The notes under the pieces were generated by a model. It was not told the DNA's origin. It worked only from the letters and a program-made list of their open reading frames with translations, and did no database searches. From positions 1 through 5,949 of the forward strand of contig JAYUQR010000007.1 in NCBI GenBank assembly GCA_043756665.1: 5,949 nt of DNA, read 5' to 3'. Positions 1 through 5,502 of the stretch are shown here, piece after piece; position 1 is the first letter of the stretch, and every line of letters starts with the position of its first letter. The stretch comes from STC-74 sp043756665. Lineage in GTDB: Bacteria > Patescibacteriota > Gracilibacteria > BD1-5 > UBA2023. The translations under genes and the position numbers were made by a program.

Positions 1-2
1 AA

Positions 3-386
3 AAATTCACAAGCAACTGGATGACGGATTTTATCGCAGGAAAAATAAAAAGTGAAAAACAAGAAGAAAATACTTTATTTGAAAGTGAAGAAAAAGAGAG
101 TTTTATTCCAACGGAAGCTCTTGTATTTTCGAGTGAAGCACAGGCAGTATTCGATGCTGGACGCGAACTCTGGAGATACTATCACTCTCAGAGTAATATC
201 AATGTCGATGCGAGCTTCTATGATATCAGAGAGTATTTCCAAGGGAGAAGTGAAAATGGAAGGATGCATCCAAGAAGTAATGATACAAAGTATAGCGAGC
301 TTATTTGGGAACTGAGAAATACTCTCGATATTCTCAGCGATAAAATAAAACCAAAAGTCTATGAATATGGATTTTTAAAGGATTAA
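3..386 (+). CDS. Uncharacterised protein, C-terminal part (5' end outside window)
   Basis: The frame is open from the window's left edge to a TAA stop at 384-386. The first ATG is at 21, but the codons before it are also open and the usual G-poor leader of this genome is absent, so I treat it as the tail of a longer protein; a start at 21 cannot be excluded. The visible 127 residues have a charged Lys/Glu-rich stretch first, then a compact, probably folded helical part with AVFDAGRELWRYYHSQ, then YDIREYFQGR, and a KPKVYEYGFLKD tail. No signal peptide or membrane segment is visible. I do not recognise the family. The end looks like the C-terminus of a large cytoplasmic protein, possibly from a DNA-modification or helicase-type system, but that is only an impression. 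All five glycines are GGN and none is TGA, unlike the genes downstream, though five is too few to mean much. The GIY-YIG-like remnant begins right at its stop codon. Confidence 0.6.
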   Translation, partial: KFTSNWMTDFIAGKIKSEKQEENTLFESEEKESFIPTEALVFSSEAQAVFDAGRELWRYYHSQSNINVDASFYDIREYFQGRSENGRMHPRSNDTKYSELIWELRNTLDILSDKIKPKVYEYGFLKD

Positions 387-487
387 CTACACTACGATTC
401 AGAAATAGAAAACAAAAACTCGAACTCATAGAGGCTCTCAATCCAGAATGGCAAGACCTGACGGAACAAATAAAAGAGTTGATCTAG
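383..487 (+). pseudogene. C-terminal remnant of a GIY-YIG-type endonuclease (tentative)
   Basis: Reading from about 383 in the frame ending at TAG 485-487 gives LTTLRFRNRKQKLELIEAL followed by NPEWQDLTEQIKELI. The pattern of basic residues, K-x-x-LIE, then NP-x-W-x-DL resembles the extreme C-terminus of small GIY-YIG (YhbQ/UPF0213-like) nucleases, where a similar tail follows the catalytic domain. The catalytic GIY and YIG motifs are absent: upstream this frame runs under the other protein's coding sequence and has no start of its own. I infer a truncated leftover, perhaps after a deletion that joined it to the preceding gene. The match is short, so it could be a chance resemblance or the frame-shifted end of the preceding gene. 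Confidence 0.4.
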
Positions 488-491
488 TATC

Positions 492-563
492 CTGGATTGC
501 TTCGCCCCCCAGGGGGACTTCTCTCCTCGTTTCACTCGGATTCACCTTTTTCCTCGCAATGAC
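492..563 (+). repeat. Long copy of a dispersed CTGGATTG...CAATGAC repeat
   Basis: It begins CTGGATTGCTTCG and ends TCCTCGCAATGAC, the same two ends as the shorter copy at 579-605, with about 46 nt inserted between them. The insert carries a small C-run/G-run palindrome (CCCCC-CA-GGGGG, about 505-516) and a TTTCACTCGGATTCACC segment. Its reverse complement starts GTCATTGCGAGG and ends AGCAATCCAG, the form of a short intergenic repeat known from many unrelated bacterial genomes. Confidence 0.65.
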
Positions 564-578
564 GGTGCCACAGGAACT

Positions 579-605
579 CTGGATTGCTTCGTTCCTCGCA
601 ATGAC
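579..605 (+). repeat. Short copy of the same dispersed repeat
   Basis: This 27-nt copy has the same ends as 492-563 (CTGGATTGCTTCG and TCCTCGCAATGAC) without the insert. It is preceded by CAGGAACT, so 571-585 (CAGGAACTCTGGATT) is identical to 4322-4336 in the ridA-ilvE spacer. The sharing of flank as well as repeat suggests one element family placed twice, both times one leader length ahead of a biosynthetic gene. Confidence 0.65.
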
Positions 606-713
606 AAAAACAAAAATCCAACTTCTAGCCCCTATTCCTCCATTCGGCCATTCTCCTATTTCCTTCCTGTTCGATTCTATCTGCTGACTGCTTTTATCTA
701 TAAACTGCTTCCT

Positions 714-2467
714 ATGTCCGAACTCCTCCTCCAGAAAATCCTCCACTTTCCCAGGTCCAAAACCCTCGGAGAGTGAAGGGAGAAATACCTCCGAGACGTC
801 CACTCTCGCCTCATGCCTGGATCTTGCCAGATGGTACCGACGGGTGCATTCGGCAAGGTCAATATCTGTATTATGCATTTCGGCTGGGATCTCAATCACT
901 GTAATATGCACCTTGCAGAACTCGCGTGACAGCTCAAAGGAAATATCGAATCCATCCCTTCAGGGATTTTCCATGGCAATATCGCGGCTGTTCCATGAAT
1001 CTCAGATGGAATTGCAAACGGTTCACCTGCCATGCGCGCTTCCCTCGCTTCTCGTGACTTCATGACGACTGATATCGTGAATCACTATATCGGAACCCCC
1101 TATCACGGACTCATCCTGATCCCTGGGTGTGATAAAAATATGCCCGCAGCAGCGATGAGTCTCCTCTATACCGACGAGCCCGGATGGATCCTCTGTGGTG
1201 GGAGTATCAAACCGGGAGAGAACAATTCTGATATCGTCACCGTGTATCAGGCATCAGGAAAGAAAGACCGTGGAGAGATCACCGAAGAACAGTATGCGCA
1301 TATCCATGAGAAAGCGTGTCCATGAGCCTGAGCCTGTGGCGGGATGTATACAGCGAATTCGATGTTCACGATTTTCGAAGCGATGGGACTCACTCCTCTC
1401 TATGGTTCATCGACTATGGCGGAAGACAAAGTGAGTCATGGCGAGAAAATCGACACGGCAAAACTCACCGAAGATATCATCGTGCATCACCGAACTCCAT
1501 CGAAATATATCACTAAGGGTTCATTCGAAAACGCGGTACGTATCCTCTGTGTCCTCGGTGGTTCGACCAATCCTGTCCTGCATCTCCTCGCGATGGCTCA
1601 GGCGACAAAAAATTGGGAACACCCAATTCACCTCACTGAAGACGATATCGAAAGGATCTCGAAGGCAACACCATTTATCGCGAATCTCGCACCCAATGGA
1701 AGTCACCGTATGCAAGCTCTCTCGCAGAAAATGGCGGTACGCCGACTGTACTCCGTTATATGCTCGAATATGGTCATCTGGATGGCATACAGGAAACACT
1801 TACTGGGAAAACTCTGAGAGAGGAACTCATGAAACTCGATCCATCTGAATATCAGAAAAATCTCGATGCCTTGTTTGCCGAGGAAATATTGAAGCCGTTC
1901 GATACTCCCTATCTCGATCGTGGGCATCTCGTCTACCTCCAGGGGAATATGGGTGGAGGATGGACGAAGGTATCCAATGCTGGACTCGAAGAATTCAGAG
2001 GAAGAGCCATCGTATTCGAGAATGAGCAGGACTTCCTCGCGAACTACCAACATCGAGGGATTGCTGCGGGATCGATGGTCGTCATCCGCAATATGGGACC
2101 AAAGTGAGGTCCTGGTATGCCCGAGATGCTCACTCCGACCTCGAAGATTATCGGTGCCTATGGTATGAACACGAGGATCTGACTCATGACGGATGCTCGA
2201 TTCTCTGGAGGATCAGTCGGTGGGGCTCCGATCATCGGACATATGGAAGAGGATGGGAATATCCGACTCATCGAGAATGGAGATATCATAATCATTGATC
2301 CTCGGAAAAATCTCATGAAACTCGATATCTCTCCTGATGAAATACAATCTCGTGAGGCACGACATATCCCATATATTCGCTCAGAGAAGCATATCCCGAT
2401 GCCACTCAGACAGTATGCTCGCGGGAATCCGAATCCCCGCACGGGATCTCTCAGTATCGAGTTTTAA
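714..2467 (+). CDS. ilvD: Dihydroxy-acid dehydratase IlvD (TGA read as Gly; one apparent frameshift)
   Basis: IlvD is a cytoplasmic Fe-S enzyme that dehydrates 2,3-dihydroxy-3-methyl acids to 2-oxo acids in isoleucine and valine synthesis. With TGA as Gly and one base restored near 1728-1731, the gene encodes about 584 residues, normal for the family. Visible motifs: HCN (Cys63), PGCDKNMP (Cys139, Asp140, and Lys141, the usual carbamylated lysine), PGAGACGGMYTAN (Cys208), the GGTPTVLRYML stretch after the frameshift, GPKGGPGMPEML, and TDARFSGG with the catalytic-type Ser at about 498. The three cysteines are the usual cluster ligands. Seven in-frame TGA codons occur (774, 927, 996, 1323, 1329, 2105, 2180), several at invariant glycines. 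The ATG at 714 was chosen because the conserved region begins soon after it; no Shine-Dalgarno is present. Translation moves from the frame of 714 to that of 2465 at the A-run. The family call is secure; whether the gene is intact is not. Confidence 0.93.
1724..1735 (+). other. Apparent -1 frameshift in ilvD at an A4 run
   Basis: Before this point the frame of 714 gives APNGSHRMQALSQ. After it, the next frame gives NGGTPTVLRYMLEYG. Adding one A to the AAAA at 1728-1731 joins them as QKNGGTPTVL, which matches the family's GG-x-P-x-V region with no gap. There is no good X-XXY-YYZ slippery heptamer in the zero frame, and four A are few for transcriptional slippage. A sequencing or assembly error, or a recent mutation, fits better than programmed frameshifting. 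Confidence 0.8.
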
Positions 2468-2480
2468 CGGATATATCACG

Positions 2481-2525
2481 TCTTTCTCCTCCTTACTATC
2501 ACCTACTATCTACAACCTACTCTCT
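2481..2525 (+). promoter_or_regulatory. G-free pyrimidine-rich leader of ilvA
   Basis: These 45 nt directly before the ATG contain no G, are mostly C and T with scattered A, and include CTAC three times. There is no Shine-Dalgarno sequence. The same type of leader precedes ridA and the kinase gene. I infer an unstructured 5' leader that replaces SD pairing; the sequence does not show whether a promoter lies inside it. Confidence 0.5.
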
Positions 2526-3767
2526 ATGATCCCTTTCGACTCTATCCGTGCTGCTGAGAAAAAAATCCGCACCCTCTTCGATCCGACTCCACTCGAATAC
2601 TCGAAACGACTGTCGAAACTCTATAATGCTGAGGTATATCTCAAACGCGAAGATCTCACTCCTGTTCGTTCGTATAAGATCCGTGGAGCCTATAACTGTA
2701 TGTCGAGCCTCACGGAATCAGAGAAAAAAAGAGGAATCGTCGCAGCCAGTGCTGGCAATCATGCACAAGGTGTTGCATATAGTGCTGCAAAACTCGGAAT
2801 ATACGGAAAAATCTTTATGCCACGACTCACTCCAGAGCAAAAAGTCTACAAAACCAAACAATTTGGATGAGAATTTATCGAAGTTGTCTTGGTATGAGAT
2901 ACCTTTGATGATGCTTTCAAGGAGTCAAAAAAATATGAATCATCCTCAGGATCAGTATTCGTCCATCCATTCGATGATGAGTGTATCATCGCTGGGCAAG
3001 GCAGTGTCGGACTCGAGATCTATGAGTGACTCGGAGATATGAGTCCTGATATTATCCTCTGTCCGGTCTGAGGGGGAGGACTCGTGAGTGGCCTGATCTC
3101 TGCATTCCGTGGACTTGGTGCGGATACTCGCATTATCTGAGTGGAGCCTGAGTGAGCACCTTCAATGCTCCGATCTCTCGAAGCGCATGAGAATATCGCC
3201 CTCGATAAGATCGAGACCTTCGTCGATGGTGCGAGTGTGAAGCGCGTCGGTGAGAGAAATTTCGCGATCGCAAAAGCATATGATCTCGAAGTGCTCACCG
3301 TCCATGAGAATGCTGTCTGTACCACGATGCTCGAGTTTCTGCATGAGGAAGGGATCGTCACGGAACCAGCCGGTGCTCTCGCCGCGACGGCTCTCTACAA
3401 GATGAAGCATGAGATCGTGTGAAAGAAGGTCGTTGTAGTCCTTTCGGGGAGCAATTTCGACTTCGAGAGACTCCATGAAGTGAAAGAACGGTCACTGAAA
3501 CACGAAGGTCGAAAACGATATCTCCTCATCACCTTCCCTCAGCGACCTGGTGCACTGAAGGAATTTATCAATCTCCTCTGACCTGACGATGATATCGCGC
3601 GATTCGAATACCTGAAAAAATGAAGTAAGGGAAAAGCCCCAGCACTTATCGGCATCGAGACATCAGATCCAGCGAACTTCACACACCTCTTCGCAGAACT
3701 CGACCGCCACGGTATGCCCTACGAGGATATCACGAACAATCAGATATTTTATGACCTACTCATCTAA
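2526..3767 (+). CDS. ilvA: Threonine dehydratase (threonine deaminase) IlvA, one ACT-like domain (TGA read as Gly)
   Basis: IlvA is a cytoplasmic PLP enzyme converting threonine to 2-oxobutyrate and ammonia, the committed step to isoleucine; it may also act on serine. The product is 413 residues. Motifs in order: LKREDLTPVRSYKIRGAY with the PLP lysine at 51, SAGNHAQGVA (about 75-84), HPFDD and AGQGS, the phosphate-binding GGGGL (182-186), EPAGA, and LSGSN (306-310). A C-terminal ACT-like domain starts near 332 with YLLITFPQRPGALKEF; there is one, not the tandem pair of the 514-residue E. coli enzyme. Nine in-frame TGA codons (2868, 2895, 3027, 3069, 3138, 3153, 3420, 3579, 3621) are read as Gly, including the first Gly of the phosphate loop. 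The ATG at 2526 lies just ahead of the conserved N-terminus, 58 nt after the ilvD stop, with no Shine-Dalgarno. Feedback control by isoleucine through the ACT domain is likely from family knowledge. A catabolic TdcB-like enzyme is less likely because TdcB lacks this domain. Confidence 0.94.
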
Positions 3768-3823
3768 AGTAATACTTCACTAAGTAATGCTCTTTCCATA
3801 AAACAGTATCAAGACTCAAAAAG

Positions 3824-3863
3824 CCCTACCATTCCCTACCATTCCCTACCATTCACTACCAAT
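3824..3863 (+). repeat. 10-bp tandem repeat in the ridA leader
   Basis: CCCTACCATT occurs three times in a row (3824-3833, 3834-3843, 3844-3853), followed by a diverged fourth unit CACTACCAAT (3854-3863). The array ends 5 nt before the ridA ATG. It is G-free and makes up nearly all of the ridA leader. Confidence 0.85.
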
Positions 3864-3868
3864 CTCAT
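3824..3868 (+). promoter_or_regulatory. G-free leader of ridA
   Basis: The 45 nt immediately before the ATG contain no G and four CTACC units, because they consist of the tandem repeat plus TCTCA/T. No Shine-Dalgarno sequence is present. It matches in length and composition the leaders of ilvA and the kinase gene, so I infer the same initiation role. Confidence 0.5.
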
Positions 3869-4246
3869 ATGCACACCATCTCTACCCCTCTGGCTCCAGC
3901 TGCTATTGGCCCCTACTCTCAGGCAATCGCGGTCGGAGATTTTCTCTATCTCTCCGGACAAGTTGCGCTCGACCCTAATACCATGATGATGGTACAGGAT
4001 ACTCTCGAAGATGAGGTCGAGCGTATTATCGCGAATATTCGTACTGTACTCACCGAGGGAGAGCTCGAAATACAGAACGTGGTGAAGACGACGATTTTTC
4101 TCACGGATATTGCTGACTTCCAGAAAGTGAACGAAGTCTATGGAAAACACTTCTCTCACAAACCAGCTCGCTCGACGGTCGGTGTCGCTGCTCTACCGAA
4201 ATGAGCACGTGTCGAGATCGAGTGTATTGCGTATCGTGGAAAATAG
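3869..4246 (+). CDS. ridA: RidA family enamine/imine deaminase (TGA read as Gly)
   Basis: RidA proteins hydrolyse reactive 2-aminoacrylate and 2-aminocrotonate, the enamine intermediates released by PLP dehydratases such as IlvA, which otherwise damage PLP enzymes including IlvE. The product has 125 residues, the normal family length, and is expected to be a cytoplasmic trimer. Visible landmarks are GPYSQAI (14-20), LYLSGQVALDP (27-37), and the signature PARSTVGVAALPKGARVEIE, with the catalytic-type Arg at 101 and Glu at 118. The single in-frame TGA (4202-4204) is Gly112 inside this signature; stopping there would remove the last 14 residues, including the conserved VEIE strand. Translation ends at TAG 4244-4246. 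The ATG at 3869 gives the standard N-terminus. It lies between ilvA and ilvE on the same strand, 101 nt after ilvA, fitting its role as partner of both enzymes. Confidence 0.95.
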
Positions 4247-4275
4247 ATTTGGCTGGCAACTAAAGAAATCTGCCG

Positions 4276-4359
4276 GTCATCCTGAGTGAAACGAAGGATC
4301 CAGGTATCAGAAAAGTAATCGCAGGAACTCTGGATTCTTCAGCTTCGCTTCAGAATGAC
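4276..4359. repeat. Inverted pair of dispersed repeats in the ridA-ilvE spacer
   Basis: The left arm (4276-4303) starts GTCATCCTGAG and ends GGATCCAG. The right arm (4330-4359) starts CTGGATTCTTC and ends CAGAATGAC. They are imperfect reverse complements, about 28 and 30 nt, around a loop of about 26 nt; GGTATC (4303-4308) and GATACC (4360-4365) are a further complementary pair. In RNA they could form a long hairpin. No T-run follows, so a standard intrinsic terminator is not indicated. The arms resemble the GTCATYCTGAG...GGATCCAG intergenic repeat known from many bacterial genomes. Confidence 0.7.
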
Positions 4360-4412
4360 GATACCAAAAGAATCAAGCTCTAAACTTCAAACTTCTAAGA
4401 CTCCAACATTCC

Positions 4413-4429
4413 AAGAATCTAAGATTCTT
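4413..4429. promoter_or_regulatory. Small perfect palindrome upstream of ilvE
   Basis: AAGAATC, a TAA spacer, and GATTCTT form a perfect 7-bp inverted repeat 27 nt before the ilvE start. It could be an operator for a dimeric regulator or a weak RNA hairpin. In an A/T-rich spacer a chance match is possible. Confidence 0.3.
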
Positions 4430-4456
4430 ACACTCTATCTCCTATCTGCTATAACC
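4424..4456 (+). promoter_or_regulatory. G-poor leader of ilvE
   Basis: These 33 nt before the ATG have one G (4448), are C/T-rich (ACTCTATCTCCTATC), and lack a Shine-Dalgarno sequence. It is a weaker version of the leaders of ilvA, ridA and the kinase gene. CTATCTGCT is shared with the ilvD leader (about 677-685). Confidence 0.4.
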
Positions 4457-5437
4457 ATGTCCTCCAAAAACTTTCTCCCCATCGCCTACCATCAGTGAGA
4501 GTGGAAACCATTTTCTGAGGCGAATATCTCGATCGCGACTCATGCACTCCACTATGGTACTGGAGCATTCGGTGGGATGCGTGCTACTCCTGATCTCGAG
4601 AATCCCCATGAGATACTCCTCTTTCGCCTGCCAGATCATGCTCGACGACTCGCTCAGAGTGCTAAGTTTTTTGGAATATGAGCTCCTTTTGAAAGGAGCT
4701 GTCGCGAAGCGACTGAGGATTTTCCTATTTCGGACACTCCAAGGTTTTCTCAAGCCTATTTCGAGGAGATTATCCGAGAATTCATCGTCCGCAATAAACC
4801 AACAAAACCTATATATATCCGCCCACTCCTCTACACGAGTGATCTCGATCTCTCACCTCGACTCCATGATATCGAGTGGGACGTCACTCTCTATGGGCTC
4901 GAGCTCGGTGACTACCTCGCTCCTGGTGGTATCACCTGTACGGTGAGCTCATGGATGCGACAGCAAGATGCGAGCTTCCCGCTCAGAGGCAAGATCACGG
5001 GCGCCTATATCACGAGTGCTCTCGCGAAGACTGAGGCACACAAGCGTGGATTCGATGAAGCAATCCTCATGAATGCCGCAGGAAAAGTCAGTGAAGGAAG
5101 CGCTATGAATATCTTCATTGTCCGTGGTGGAATCATACGAACTCCAGCTGTGACTGAGGATATCCTCGAAGGGATCACGAGAGCGAGTGTGATCGAAGTC
5201 GCACGATCGATGTGATATACCGTCATCGAGTGACAGATCGATAAATCAGAACTCTACATCGCGGATGAAGTCTTCTTCACGGGTACTGCCGCGCGTATCA
5301 CTCCCGTGAAGCAAATCGAACACTACATGCTCTCAGAACAGCATCCGATCACCGATATTCTGAAGGCTCGACTGGATACAATAGTTCTCTGAAATGATAA
5401 AGAGTTCGGGAAGTGGGTGGAGAGGGTGAGGATATAA
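4457..5437 (+). CDS. ilvE: Branched-chain amino-acid aminotransferase IlvE (class IV; TGA read as Gly)
   Basis: IlvE is a cytoplasmic fold-type IV PLP enzyme that transfers amino groups between glutamate and the 2-oxo acids of isoleucine, leucine and valine. The product is 326 residues, near the family norm. Motifs: ALHYGTGAFGGMR near the N-terminus, YIRPLLY, SWMRQQD, RGKITGAYITS with the PLP lysine at 179, GFDEAILMN, VSEGSAMNIF, EGITRASVIE, and ELYIADEVFFTGTAARITPV. Five TGA codons are read as Gly (4496, 4679, 5213, 5231, 5390); 5213 gives the usual A-x-x-x-GY-x-V context. The usual FEG near the N-terminus is FGG here. The motifs fit the branched-chain group better than D-alanine aminotransferase or aminodeoxychorismate lyase, but class IV substrate assignment from sequence is not absolute. 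The ATG at 4457 is the one next to the conserved start; no Shine-Dalgarno is present. It is 210 nt after ridA, separated by repeats, so it may have its own promoter. Confidence 0.92.
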
Positions 5438-5443
5438 ATTTTT

Positions 5444-5472
5444 TTGACATTTGCCGAGAAAAATCTACTCTA
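5444..5472 (+). promoter_or_regulatory. Possible promoter of the shikimate kinase-like gene
   Basis: A perfect -35 box, TTGACA, lies at 5444-5449, a few bases after the ilvE stop. The best -10 at normal spacing is TACTCT (5466-5471, 16-nt spacer), which is poor. The call rests on the -35 hexamer and its position only. Confidence 0.3.
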
Positions 5473-5502
5473 CAAATATCTACATCTCATCCATTTCCTC
5501 TT
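5459..5502 (+). promoter_or_regulatory. G-free leader of the shikimate kinase-like gene
   Basis: The 44 nt before the ATG at 5503 contain no G and include CTAC three times. No Shine-Dalgarno sequence is present. In length, composition and motif it matches the leaders of ilvA and ridA. Confidence 0.5.

Larger units (their letters stand above)
488..713 (+). other. Gene-free spacer before ilvD
   Basis: This stretch holds two direct copies of a dispersed repeat (492-563 and 579-605), then an A/C-rich segment, then a pyrimidine-rich leader to the ilvD start at 714. Apparent open frames here on either strand consist of repeat sequence and have no recognisable protein similarity. I see no clear terminator, tRNA or riboswitch. 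The ilvD leader (about 691-713) has a single G and no Shine-Dalgarno sequence. Confidence 0.6.

Noticed and set aside
438..911. Minus-strand open frame across the spacer and ilvD start
   Set aside because: It is a shadow of ilvD and of repeat sequence, with no recognisable protein motif.
1724..1735. Programmed -1 ribosomal frameshift in ilvD
   Set aside because: There is no zero-frame slippery heptamer at the junction and an A-run indel explains it more simply; kept only as a minor alternative.
2484..2496. CTCCTCCTTAC in the ilvA leader as a ribosome-binding signal
   Set aside because: It has the same sense as the 16S rRNA 3' tail instead of being complementary to it, so it cannot pair as a Shine-Dalgarno; it is explained by the general C/T-rich leader.
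3020..3476. Two overlapping minus-strand open frames inside ilvA
   Set aside because: They lie opposite clearly conserved IlvA coding sequence and have no recognisable domain; TCA on the + strand and skewed codons keep them open by chance.
3824..3863. Short tandem array as a CRISPR
   Set aside because: Units are 10 bp and adjoin with no spacers.
4276..4365. Rho-independent terminator after ridA
   Set aside because: The hairpin is long and imperfect, its end is not followed by a T-run, and it matches a dispersed repeat family.
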